Of a DNA stretch of 64,000 bases, positions 12,060 to 23,955 are shown piece by piece. The DNA comes from Megamerina dolium. Taxonomy: Eukaryota; Arthropoda; Insecta; Diptera; Megamerinidae. Location of the stretch: the NCBI GenBank assembly GCA_963854835.1, contig OY978526.1, forward strand, positions 75,798,418-75,862,417, read 5' to 3'. Both the position numbers and the translations under genes were made by a program. The stretch's first letter is position 1; each line of letters starts with the position of its first letter. The notes beneath the pieces are model-generated. The model worked only from the letters and a program-made list of their open reading frames with translations. It had not been told where the DNA came from and did no database searches.

Positions 12060-13735
12060 AAGTAATTACAGAGATTAGTTTGATTGATTAATTTTGATTT
12101 AATGTTTAAATTTTCTTTGTAATTTTATTCAATTAACATTAATTAATTAAATAAATAATTTGCATATTTTTCTATTTGTTTGTATTTCATAAAAATCATC
12201 ATTAATAATGACATGTAAGAATACATTTGATGAAGGTGAATATCTAATCGTGTAAATTTATACGTTCGGGATGTACCGTAAGGTACATTGTCTGGTTTTT
12301 TTTTTCTTACAATCTACATTTTATAATCGCATTAGAAAATTTCTATGATGATTCAAACATTAATCTACGATGACCTAGGATAGTGTGCGGGGGACACAGA
12401 GGGTGCAACCTTGTTGACCTATTTTTAAACTAATGTGGAACTACTCTTTGTATAATTAATTTTTAATAGAATCGAGTGCTTTCTCATTTGAAAAATAGCA
12501 AATTTGATACTTTCGTTGGTCTCCTTCTGGAGGATAAACACAATGAATTATTATACTCTTTTTTATAGCTTACAATAGACTAATTTATTAGTATTTTCTC
12601 GGTTTGTCTTACAAGGTAGTTGAGCTGAAAAATTAGTTGTTGTACTTAGGCAGTCAACGAAATATTGCGCCTTGCCCCACACGGTGGGGTATATGAATGG
12701 TGTGGACCGCCAAAAGCAAAAATTTTTTTCAAATGAACGCCAGTAAACCATTCATAAGGAATAAAGGTAATAAAGGCCCCACACGGGACAGTCGAAACAT
12801 GATTTTCATTTTGAGCATATCAGTACTTATTATCAAATTTGATGTAAATTAGTTGAATAAAACATGGCCGCCTAGTTGTATTGTATCAATATTGGCAAAC
12901 AGTTAATTGTACTAGAATAATAAATTCTTCACATAAATACATGTCAAACTGTCAATTTATTTTTGAATTGCAAGCCACTTGAAATTGCCACTATAATGGC
13001 AAATTTAGAAAAAGGTTTATTCAGTTAAGAAATTCTGAAATTCTGTGTTAAGTGAATATATGCTTCCTCATAATCCTAATCATAACCATAAGTAAGTTAA
13101 AAATTTAAAACAATTGCCTTCCATTGTTAGGCGCAACACTTCTCTGACTCCCCACAAAGGTAAACAAATTATTCTCGTTATCATATTTACTACAGTCTCT
13201 TATATGGCCCCGAATGGAGTAATTAAGCAGCACTCTTTTTAGGACATATCCTTATGAGGTTATGAAAAACTATAAAAAATTATGTAAATAGGTATATTAT
13301 ATGCGATGAATTGTAGTACAAATTCAAGTATGAAAATTTCATAATATTGTATGGCATTATTCGAATAAAAACTTATATTTAGATATGTATCGTATAATAC
13401 AAAATCGATTATTTATATTACCCATTAATTCCGTTGGCTCCTGTCATAACTTGCACTCAATATTATTATTTATTATTTTCTAAACATACAATAGTTTTTA
13501 ATTAACACTGCAATATGTTTTAATGATTAAGTATTATTGATATTGTTTAATTGTTCGGTGTCTGTTTTATTGCAGTTTTGAAATGGTGAATGAACTTAAG
13601 CTGGGCGGAGCTTGTCGTTTAATCTTTTTGTGTATATGTGTTTGTTAAATTCGTAGGAGAATATCAGGAATCTGCTTATATCTGTATACATAGATATTTA
13701 TTGGTTCATAGCAAGATAGCAAAAAACTTGTGATA
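12060..13735. other. Gene-free AT-rich stretch upstream of transporter exons
   Basis: The missing 5' exon and promoter of the transporter may lie here or further up, but I could not pick them out. A small hairpin (gccccacacggtggggta) sits at about 12672. Nothing else is recognised. Confidence 0.5.
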
Positions 13736-13739
13736 TTAA

Positions 13740-13830
13740 AAAATTAACCGATCGGGATCGAGCCGGTGTTCGTTCAAACTTGTTGCGTTTCATGCACATG
13801 AAACCAACACACTAAGCACTGTATTAAGAA
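13740..13830 (-). mobile_element. tRNA-like SINE head fragment
   Basis: On the minus strand, 'gtgcttagtgtgttggtttc' resembles the A-box side of the local SINE, and 'ggctcgatcccgatcgg' resembles a B box. The anticodon-arm region differs from the main family (a hairpin-like 'tttcatgtgcatgaaa'), so it may be another SINE subfamily. No SINE body follows. Confidence 0.5.
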
Positions 13831-14072
13831 AAAAAAAAAACATTAATAATTCGTATACATTAAATTGTCTCAACAAAGTTGCTATTTATGCCAGCGAATC
13901 AAGAAGATTGCTTGACGTCCTCTAGAATATTTCAGTTCAATGGAAAGCCATTCGTGAGCTAAACACTTTTGAAAAAGCCTCTAAAAAGTTCATTGAGTCT
14001 GTCGGCATAGAAATATATTAATATTTTGCTATTATATGAGACCAAAATTTTCTCGTAAAAAACTAGATTTTA

Positions 14073-14602
14073 TAGCCTAGACAGACGGCAGCCTAATTCC
14101 GGATTACCGAGTTAATTCGAATTAACTCGGGCATTAACTGCAGCTAATCCGCATAAACTCTATGAGTAAATTCTCAAAATTAAAGAGGATTAGGGCAATT
14201 AGGGCGATGGCAACACTGCTGAAAATTGTCTATTGTGAATTTTTCTCGATCCATTTTACAAAATATTAGGTATATTCGCTAACAAAAAACGTTCAACAAT
14301 TGTTAACAGTTTTCAACATGAAAAGCGTTGGCGAAGAAATAAATTCAACTGTCAATTACGAATGGTGAATCTCAATTTACAAGTTTCTGATAGTTTTCAT
14401 TTCACGTACTTTTTGTAGATTTTCTCATATCGAGAGTGACAGATGACAGAAATTTATAGTGATAGTAATTTAAGTGAGCAGACCTAATAAAATAGCAATC
14501 AGCCGTTTAGTTAATCCGCAATACTGCAGTCTGTCAGGTTAATATTTTATTCGGATTAAGAGCGCCGGTAATCCGGAATTAGGCTGCCGTCTGTCTAGGC
14601 TA
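14073..14602. mobile_element. MITE with perfect 37-bp terminal inverted repeats
   Basis: Bases 14073-14109 are the exact reverse complement of 14566-14602. The terminus begins 'tagcctagacagacggcagc'. The element is about 530 bp, has no ORF of note, and carries a perfect 24-bp palindrome at 14107-14130. A diverged copy lies inverted at 23578-23920. This is the structure of a non-autonomous DNA transposon; the superfamily is not identifiable from what I can see. Confidence 0.85.
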
Positions 14603-14688
14603 TTAAGGGTATATCTAGAAAGGTTTGGCTCACGAATGGCTTTCTACTATACTAGGTTAGTATAGCTGCAGCTGCCATCTATGGTCAG

Positions 14689-14790
14689 TTTGTCGACATG
14701 TGGGTACCGGTCGAAAGAAAATTCTTTTCTATAAACCAACGGCCTACATGTTCGAGTGCCAAGCCACTAAACACGACGCTACAATACTCC
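14689..14790 (-). mobile_element. SINE fragment
   Basis: 'gtcgacatgtgggtaccggt' followed by 'cgaaagaaaattcttttcta' matches the body next to the tRNA-like head in the local SINE. Degraded head sequence follows (cggcctacatgttcgagtgc, then ccaagccactaaacacga). Both ends are incomplete. Confidence 0.55.
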
Positions 14791-15204
14791 CTATGGCTTT
14801 CTATTGAGACAAAACATTTTGGTGGACGTCAAAAATCAAACTTAATGTCTCTCTTGTAAAAACAACAACTGATTTTTATTTCTTTATGGAGGGTAAGGCG
14901 CAAGTTCCCACAAAATAGTTTACCAATAACTCTTTGTGAGTTGAATCGTTTTAAAAATCTTGATTTATTGCATTAATTCAAATTAATATCACGAAACGAA
15001 AAAAAAAAAATTAATACTTTGTAGAACTTTCTAAATTTTGACATGACCATCATTAATTACATCAGGGACGCCGACGGAAAATTGCACGAAATTGTTCCAA
15101 ATAATTCGAAATATGGAAAAATAATATCATAGATTTCGAATGAATCGTCACTTTTGTAGTTTTTCATTGATGGGACATGCATTCAACTAGCAGCACTTCA
15201 ATAT

Positions 15205-15350
15205 ATCTCAAGAACTGGAAAATTGGGTATCTGAATGGTTTTCGTCAAAAGAAGAAACATTTTTTTGGAGTGGTATGTACAAATTGCCTGCAAGGCGATC
15301 AAAATGTGTAGAAAGCGGTGGACAGTACTTTGAACAAATTATATTCTCAT
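15205..15350 (+). pseudogene. C-terminal mariner transposase fragment
   Basis: The plus-strand frame reads QELENWVSEWFSSKEETFF, then WSGMYKLPARRSKCVESG and GQYFEQ. This is the typical mariner C-terminal pattern (W-x-x-x-W-F-x-S-K, then G-I-x-K-L-P-x-R-W-x-K-C-V). The catalytic domain is not recognisable upstream. It is an isolated fragment. Confidence 0.75.
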
Positions 15351-15359
15351 ATAAGCTCG

Positions 15360-18300
15360 TCCGTTGATAATTATCAACGTTAACTTCGAATACGTCGGAA
15401 TTAATGGGACAATTTTTTCTGTATTCGAGACGAGCACTAGTTTCCCGACGGGAGTCCATTCATTATTAATGATACAAATATAAATAAGTTATAAATATGC
15501 AACTCATGCACAGCTATCGCTAAAGGTGAAATATTTCGAGAATCATCACAAAATAAAACGGACTTCATTTTTAGACGAAAACCACAATAACTTTTTTTTC
15601 ACCTATGACGGCATGACACACCTTAATGTACTTACGTACATATTGTACATTATATTTTCATTTTCAAATATTGAAAGAAATAATGAACATGTGCAAATCT
15701 AGTTTAAAACTCAAAATATACGATTTCATATGATATTAACATATTTAGGGCATTTGAACTTCAACAAGGTCATTCAATGAATTGTATATTTGAACATATG
15801 CATTTCTGTCCAGTTGTTGTTGTTGTTTTTTTTTTTTTTTTTGTTACATAATCAAATAATTTACTCTTTTTAACGATCAAACAAACAAAACAAATTTAGT
15901 CACGCTTAGTAATTTCTTTTGTGCAACGACAAACACAATAAAAATATTGTACGATATAACAAAAGGAAAAAAAAAAAATTAAAATATATAAATAAAAAAA
16001 TAAACTTAAAGCGTGAAGAAGATGTGAAGAACGCTTCATGCCTGACAATAATTGTGTTGCAAGTGCCGGCTACAAAAATCAACGTAAATTCATATTGATG
16101 CAATTACAACAATAACAATTATGTTACAAACGTAACTATGCATAAAACAATAATGAGCAAATAAAAAATTAAAAATTAATAATAATCAAAACTTCATATG
16201 TGTATGTTAAGTACATATGTAAGTAATGGGAAAAAACAAAAACAAATTATAATTATTCTAAAATTATGGTATTTCTCAGTTAAGCATTACATTAACCCAT
16301 TAACGCGTAACGTTACCTACATACATGTACATTAAGGTGGTTCAGCGAAAAAAAAATATAAATATTTCAACTCCCAATTATTTCTTTAAAAATTAAAATA
16401 AATATATGAGCCACTGAAAAATTCATTGTGCTCGAATTTAATTCCAAGTTATAGGTACAAAATCTAGATTTTCGTGGCACTTGTTTCATAAATAAATTCA
16501 TATCTAACAAAACTACGATTAGTATGAGCACTATGTTTATGGAACTGCCATTACGAATATAATTTCTCGTGTACAGGTTTTCAACAGTTTTTTCAATAAT
16601 TTGGCATACCCGAAAATTCAATGATTTTTCTTTCACATCACAATTCATTACCCCGAGAGACCTTTTGTAAGAAAAAAAAAATTCTTTTATGAGTAGCAAT
16701 ATTTATTTTTTTAAATGCGGGGGATTAAAGTAGGTTTAAGATTTGTGATTTCTCGGTTAAATTTAGTTAGAATTGTCTGAAAATACCTTTACCGTTAGAC
16801 GATTTCTATAACTTTTTGTCACTGGAACAATTTGAACTGCGCTAATATACATTATGGTACATAAAAATGCATAAAAATTTGAAACCGATGATGTTTTTAG
16901 TTTTTATAGACTCTTTGCACAAGAGCTTCTATGTTCGGAGGATATGATGAGGAAGACAAATTAGTTGAAGTTAGCCATATGTTGGGTAGCTAAGTATTCG
17001 AATATTTGTCGATTTACTGATATTTTGACATTAATTTCGTAGGGGAGCCCCCTTAAGCGGAAATATAGAGAGTGTGGAGTAAACGAACTGATTCATCTCT
17101 CCAAATGATGGTTTAGTCTGGACAACGGCCATGTCAATCATAGATCAAAAATTGATCCCAATACTGGATAAAATTCTTCTGCGATTCATGAATCTCGAAC
17201 ACGAATGAATCAGTTTAAGCAGACAAAATCATTGATGAATAATTGGATATCTGAAACATAACTGATTAATACAATATATCAACTTCTACTCTTCAATTGA
17301 GTGTAGGCTGAGTCTAATAAAAGAAGAGGAAATATTTTTCTATATCTTCTGCGAATATGCGACGTTGCACAGACAATCGCTGGATTTTAGCTTCAATCAT
17401 CAGCATATTCGACAAGATGGTAGAAGAAGAAATCTTACTGGCATAAATGGATCGTGACCATAATTGTTCTTAATAAGATAAATTGCTGTCTTCATCTTTA
17501 GCAGTTTAATTTTTGATTTCGCGTTATCCACTTGATAAATAAAAAAAATTGTATGTCCTTGCTCCAACGCCACATTTAAACATTGAAATATGTGGTCAAT
17601 GTTGGAGAGAAGAAATTAATGTAAGTTGGTCGTATATTTTACTGTTCTAGGTAATTTTGTTCAGGAAAAATGTTGGAGAAAAACTGAATGGGGTTCATTG
17701 ATGCTACATATATGTACATATATTTGATCCCTATAAGGGCACACATAAGTGATGGCAAGAGAAAATACATTGAAACACTTGGTCTATTGTACTGCTATGC
17801 AGTTTTAATAAAATTAAGTAAAATTCATCGTGAAAATGTTGAAGTCATCAAACACTTCGTCAAACCAATACCAATATCCAAAGAAAATTCAAGTGCTTCA
17901 ATTGAAATATAAAAATTCTGATTTCTTTGATAAAATCCTTTACAATTTTAAGCGAAAATTTAACATTGTAATTAAACAAAAGTCAACTTTAGTTATGTTT
18001 CGGTGAGATTTCTGTATGGCAAACTTGATTTTATTTTCACTTTTAAGAAATTGATTCTTTCATGGTGCAAATACCGAGTTAATTGTACGAATTTCTTGTA
18101 TATATTTTTAACATTACTTTTTTGTTATAACTTTTTTAAAAAAATAAATTTTCACAAAAATCACAATAAACAGTGCTTTTATATCAACGTTTTACATACA
18201 ATATTACGTTTTCTTTTTTCATATTACATACGAGTGCAGTACATAAATTCGCTGTCCTTGAGCATTTAGGGTTTAAATGAAAAAAAAAAATAACTATTTT

Positions 18301-19740
18301 ATAATAAAAGAACATAATTATGAACACATTCATAAAACATTAAAATAATCCTATCTATTTAAATTATTGTCAATTATATAATTATCTGAAATCATTAATA
18401 AAATATTCAAATAAATTTACATACATACATATGTACGAGTATGTAAAATTCTATCAAAAAAAAAATAAATAATAATAATAATAATAATAAACTTATGCAT
18501 ATAATTATTTTGAATTAATCTCATGTTTTAAGAATTGGCGGATTATTTATGTTTTTTTTTATTGTTATACATGTATTTAGCTCGTTTCATTTATAAAATT
18601 GAACATTTATACGTTTTGTATTTTTGCATGCTTCGCTCCCTTGTTCGATTTGCATTTTATAATAATTTATTTTTATATTAGTTTTGTCACCATAAATTAA
18701 GTAGGTTAGACTACAGCATACAAATGGTATGTATGTAGGTACAATATGTAAGCAGCAGCAGCAGCAGTCCAAAACGAAACAACGCAGCGCCACAACAACA
18801 GGTTAACAATTAACTAAACGAATGCTCATGCGCACATAACTAATTTTTTGTTGTGGTTGTTGTTGTTTTTTTTTTTATAAATTATTATTTAAGAATTTCC
18901 TTTTGAATTTTGTATGTATTTTTACGTATTATGGGATTATTTTATTTTTATATCGGCAATATTTCAACATCAAAGGCAACAACGATTTGTTTGCGAATTT
19001 AACAGTTAATTATAAATTACAATACATCAACGAATACGAGTACTCTGTGACGATAAGTAGGTACATAAAATGTTGTATTCACGCTTATGAATGTGATTTG
19101 TTTACTGTCTTCTTCGGCGCACGGTTCGAATTATACTAATTTCTGGTTTAGAGTTGTGCCAATAATAATCGCCAACAACACGCTTGCTGTTTTGGTTTCT
19201 TTATTTTTTTTTTTTCTACTTTTTGATTTGTTTTAACTTTATTATTTTTAATTTTGTTACTACTGTCGTTTTTATTATTATTTCTTTTCTTTTTTTCAGA
19301 GCTTGCCTATACATATTTTGTTTACCTCTCAACGACAACCATCATCACCATCCGTCTATGTGAGATAGTATTGTAAATGTAAGTATTTACTTAAAGTATT
19401 CGGTTTTTTTTTAAATCGTAAGTGCTTAGACTATCCGAATCTACGTTGCTACGATCCTACACCGTTCGGATAGAATGAAAGTTTGTTTACACAAAATTCG
19501 CATAGATAGATTTTTGGAGTATGCGAACTATTCACATATATGTATGATTAAAATACCGTATACTATGCTTGTAATATACAATCGTACATACCTACATACT
19601 CGTTAGTGTATACATTAAAGGTGTCCAAAATTATGTGGAGAGTTTTAATGTTCTAACAATAGAAAAATTGAAATTAAAATGTGCTGCCTATTTATTTGGA
19701 TTTAATGAGCCCAAAGAAGAGGTTAAAATATTAAAAGAAA
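15360..19740. other. Gene-free AT-rich stretch
   Basis: About 4.4 kb with homopolymer runs (poly-T near 15828 and 18860) and an (AAT)n microsatellite near 18472. No ORF shows recognisable similarity or convincing coding character. Confidence 0.5.
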
Positions 19741-19764
19741 AAAGGATGCCATTATACGAGGGTT

Positions 19765-19935
19765 ACGAGGATGAGTAGATGAAGCTGGATGCATCTTTAC
19801 ACCACAGGAACAATAATACAGTCAAAATATAGGACTTCAAAGGGCGTACTTCGGCTGGGAAAGTTATGGCAACTGTGTTTTTGGTATTGCCTATATAGTT
19901 ATCTTAATCAATTACACAATCCCACAATGAATTAA
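19765..19935 (+). pseudogene. Short mariner transposase fragment
   Basis: Allowing one frameshift, the plus strand reads DE-(S)-WMHLYTPQE, then GRTSAGKVMATVF. These match the first-catalytic-Asp strand (DExWxHxYTPE) and the SAGKVMASVFWD strand of irritans-like mariners. Sequence on both sides is unrecognisable. It is a badly decayed fragment. Confidence 0.5.
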
Positions 19936-20449
19936 AGTACCGACAGACCAGGAAAGTTTTCAGAATCAGTTTTCATTCTAACCTCAAAAAACCTAGAAAA
20001 ATTTATTGGAAATGCAATGTTTTTGAAGGTTAGATAGAAAACTGAGTTTGATGGGGGATATCTGACTACGGGTTCATATTTAGCTATTCAAAATTCATGT
20101 AATGTTCTATCGAACATCATATTTTCTTTTGTGGGGTGAAAAAAATCATTACATTATAGAAATCACGGAAAAAGGGCTACATTTGTTGGAAAAATATTGT
20201 AGAAGTGTGTAGACTAAGTAGTAAAATAAAATTAATTTTAAATAAAATATTTATTGCATCTTTGTCAGGTCGGAAACTTTGCAGACCATCCTCATAATAC
20301 CCATAGATAATTCCGAAACAAATTTGAAACTTCACACTTCCAGATGCGATTCATCTGATTGTTTCGCAAATGTGACGCATATTAATAGCTCCTATAAATA
20401 ATTTTATTTTACATACATACATATACAAGTATTACATTTTTTGGTTTAT

Positions 20450-20547
20450 TTAAAAAAAAAATATGTGTCACTTATAAACCCCGAAGGGCTCTTTGGCAGA
20501 GCTTCCCTACCATTACTGTTGTGCGTGTTAAATTTTGGACAGTATTT
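20450..20547 (-). mobile_element. SINE 3'-tail fragment, inverted against next copy
   Basis: This is the tRNA-distal 95 bp of the local SINE (tail, 'ccccgaagggctctttgg', then 'gtgcgtgttaaattttggac'). It lies in inverted orientation to the same segment at about 20822-20920, so the two could form a long hairpin. Confidence 0.75.
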
Positions 20548-20619
20548 GATTTATTTAGTTAGTAAAAATAACTATCTAAATGGTATATTTTGATTCATTT
20601 AGTTGGTAAAAATTTCAAT

Positions 20620-20920
20620 CCAAGTGGTTAGTGTGTTGGCCTTATGATCCGTAGATAGTGGGTTCAATCCGCGGCAGAAGCACAACTTTTCTTTCGAACG
20701 GTACCCACCTGTCGGCAAGCAATTGGCAATTCTTCCGGCAGTAACAATTTCTCATGAAAAAGCTTCTAGAAGAACTATGTGCTATGAGTTCGTCGTTCGA
20801 AACCGGCTAATATAAGTAGGTCCCTTCTAATACTGTCCAAAATTTAACACGCATAATAATATGGAAGAAAAGCTCCGCCAAAGGATCCTTCGAGGCCTGC
20901 AAGTGCCACACATTTTTTCT
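20620..20920 (+). mobile_element. tRNA-derived SINE
   Basis: The head has an A-box-like 'gtggttagtgtgttggcctt' and B-box-like 'ggttcaatccgcgg', followed by the full shared body and 'aagtgccacacatttttt'. The first bases of the head appear truncated. Directly repeated 'atttagttagtaaaaata' and 'atttagttggtaaaaatt' precede it and may derive from target duplication. Confidence 0.8.
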
Positions 20921-21072
20921 TTAAAGAAAGTTGTTGCTTTTATTCTAGAACATTTCTCCTTGTGTGGTAATTCATATTTGAATCGATTATTTATGATAGG
21001 CCCGAGTCACATTTTTTACCAATATGTTTTATTACAAAAATCGACGGGACATGGAGCCGTAATTATTGTCAA

Positions 21073-21176
21073 AATTAAGATCATCTTAAATTTAGTATTG
21101 AATTTTTGACAGATTTTGTTTACATGGAAAATATGTATGTCAAAAAAGACGGTTCTAAATTTAAAATGATCATAAG
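21073..21176. mobile_element. Small MITE-like inverted-repeat element, copy 1
   Basis: The ends 'ttaagatcatcttaaattta' and 'ctaaatttaaaatgatcata' form imperfect inverted repeats around about 60 bp containing 'tttttgacagatttt' and 'atgtcaaaaaaga'. The reverse complement aligns with 28703-28797. It has no coding capacity. Confidence 0.65.
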
Positions 21177-21179
21177 TTT

Positions 21180-23040
21180 TGCTATAACCATATGTTTATA
21201 TATAGTTTGCTTATGAAAGGACTTATGTCTGGTTCGATACCCGACAGAATTTTGCCACTTGATTTCTCTGTTTCAGAAAATAAAACGATTTTTTTTGAGA
21301 TTAAACATTGAGAGTAAAAAAATGTGACGTATGGCATTTTATTTTAAATTATCAATTCCTGATTTTAAATTTTGTCGAAAAGTACCACACCCAAGCAAGT
21401 AACGGGCATATTGTTCGAAATTATTTTTTAGTACTTTTTCTAGAACCAACTTTTTCAATGGATTTTTAAATTCTCTGACAGGTTTGAAGTCTTTTTTTTT
21501 TTAATTCTCGCAAGTCCCCCTTTGATAATGAATCATTTTGGAACTGTTAATATTAATAATTCCAATGAGTTACAATTTTTGTGCGGAATTTTTGGAATGT
21601 TTGATTCAAATTGGGACATATGATTGAAAATCCTTTGAGGTTTGAGGAAGCTTTGTAAAAGTAGGTAAGAGAAAGAGCTCAGAAAAGGCTATATTGAACG
21701 AATTTTGTTGTTTGGGATCATTTAATATGAGCAGGTTCTTTCCTGTACTGTTAAAATTTATTAACCATATTAACCATAATTATTAACCATAAAGTTTACG
21801 AAAAATACAAATAAATGAAAAAATCGCAATAACTTTATAAATTTCCATAATAATTTGAATACCTTTAATAACCATACATACGCATATGTAAGTTACATTC
21901 GAATATGTATATGTTTATTCGTAAATATACACATAGGTAACTTGGGTGAGTATCGAACAAATGCATGTGTTGAAACAAGTAATACACAATCGTACACAAA
22001 CGGTAATTGGATATTACTGCTTTGAAAAAATAAAGAGTTATCATACACTCGGAGAATAATATCGTATTAACTACAGAATATTACGCTTATTCGATCGAAT
22101 TTAATAGTTGGAGTATGCAAAATATTTCGCTTGGTAATTTCGAGAAACTAGCTTGAAAGAAACTAGTTGGTCCACATATTCATCCTCCGCTTTGGATGCG
22201 ATCAATATGATTTTTATATGTAAATCTCCGTTTTAATACTCGAAGAAATAAAGAGCATCTTGCCCATAGATGACTATCATTAGGAAGAGAAAAAACATCG
22301 ATTCAAGAATATAAAATTGCAACTTAGACTTTACCTAACATGGCTGCACATATATTTTTAAATTATTGCAATACTTAAGAGTTGTGTTATCCAACGGTTT
22401 TATAAACTTCATAAACTATAGTGTTGTGATAATAAATTACCGACATTATAGTGTACATACAATTTGTAAATATGTACTGCGAATTATAAAAATAATTATT
22501 TCCGATTGTAATGTTTCAAGTACCTAGTATTTTCTCATAAATTTCGTTATCGCCATAAACATCTCATTGAGAGTACTTAATACAATAATGAAATATTTCG
22601 TATTTTTTTTTTTTTTTTGTTAGTTTATTAAAATAAGGAATGTAGGTATCTATCTAAAACATCAAACACTTGACACGGATTAACATACACGCATTCCTAT
22701 ATAGATGCATATATGTACATACACATATATGAATATGAGTAGTATATATAGGTACACTATTGGATACAATAATAGGAACATATGGCTAAGTCGTTCATAT
22801 GTACATAATTGAATAAACTTGTTCAGTATTTTTCGCAATAAAAAGGAAAAATAGGGATAAAGCATATTTTTTCGATTCATAGAAAAGCTATGGATTACTT
22901 GTTTCGTTGAGAGATTTTATTAACTAATTAATTTTAAAAGAAATATTAATTAAAAATCTTTATTAATTTTATTTACTCCGCTGTTAATATAAAAATTAAG
23001 AAATAATGCGAAAAATTCAAAACATCACATCGACTAAAAA
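21180..23040. other. Gene-free AT-rich stretch
   Basis: No supportable gene. A poly-T run lies near 22600 and short TA-rich blocks near 22690-22760. Confidence 0.5.
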
Positions 23041-23057
23041 GTTTCTGTTGTGATATT

Positions 23058-23438
23058 TTTGTTTTGTCGGTGCCGTGGCTCAGTGGTTAGTGTGTTGGCC
23101 TTCTGATCTGTAGGTCGTGGTTCAATCCCCGGCTCATGCATAATAAATTTAATATTGAAAAGATTTTTCTTTCGAACGGTACCCACCTGTCGGCAAGCAA
23201 CTGGCAATTCTTCCGACAGTAACAACTTCAACTTGCCATGAAAAAGCTTCTAAAAGAACTCTATGACAAAGCTCAGAAAAAGTGATGTCGCAAGGGTTTT
23301 GCCGTTCGGAACCGGCTAAAATAAGTAGGTCCCTTCTAATTCTGTCCAAAATTTAACACGCACAACAGTAATTGAAGAGAAGCTCGGCCAATGAGCCCTT
23401 CGGGGCTTTAAGTGCCACATAGTTATTTTTTTATTTAA
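23058..23438 (+). mobile_element. tRNA-derived SINE with target-site duplication
   Basis: This is the most complete copy in the window. The head starts near 'ggtgccgtggctcagtggtt', with a B-box-like 'ggttcaatccccgg' at about 23117. The shared body follows and it ends 'aagtgccacatagttatttt'. Flanking 17-mers 23041-23057 and 23439-23455 (gtttctgttgtgatatt versus gtttctggtgcgatatt) match at 15 of 17 positions, a convincing target-site duplication. Short A/T-rich tails and flanking duplications fit LINE-mediated retroposition. Confidence 0.88.
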
Positions 23439-23577
23439 GTTTCTGGTGCGATATTAGAAAAAAAAAATTATATTTCTTTCGTCAAATTAATTTGAATCCA
23501 AACTTCAGTTATGTATATATTTCATGATCGATGTTTGCTGTCAAACTAATGAAGTTGTTGTTGTGTTGAGAAATGAA

Positions 23578-23920
23578 CAGACGGTAGTATTGCGGATTAA
23601 CTAAAAGGCTGATTGCTGTTTTATTAGGTCTGCTCACTTATATTACTATCACTATTAATTTCTGTCTGCCAACGCTTTTCATGTTAAAAACTGTTAACAA
23701 TGTTGAAAGATTTTTGTTAGCGAACACACCTAATATTTTGTAAAATGGATCGAGAAAAATTCACAATAGAAAATTTTCAACCATTGTCCATTGCAAATTT
23801 CCCTAATCCTCTTTTATTTTGAGAATTAACTCATAGAGTTAATGCGGATTAGCTGCAGTTAATGCCCGAGTTAATTCGAATTAACTCGGTAATCCGGAAT
23901 TAGGCTGCCGTCTGTCTAGG
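23578..23920. mobile_element. MITE, second copy of the 37-bp-TIR family
   Basis: The reverse complement aligns with 14073-14530, including the 24-bp palindrome (here 23866-23889) and the terminal block ending 'gctgccgtctgtctagg'. The other end is shorter and stops at 'cagacggtagtattgcgg'. Internal deletions make it about 190 bp shorter than copy 1. Confidence 0.8.
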
Positions 23921-23955
23921 TTATTAGGGAGGAAAATTAAGTGTATATGTGTATA

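Noticed and set aside
13740..13830. Functional tRNA gene
   Set aside because: Box-like motifs exist but the stems do not fold as a complete tRNA by eye; interpreted as a SINE head.
15906..16103. ORF with hydrophobic, Phe-rich translation
   Set aside because: Product of T/A homopolymer runs; many similar ORFs (18003, 61267, 62851) have the same cause.
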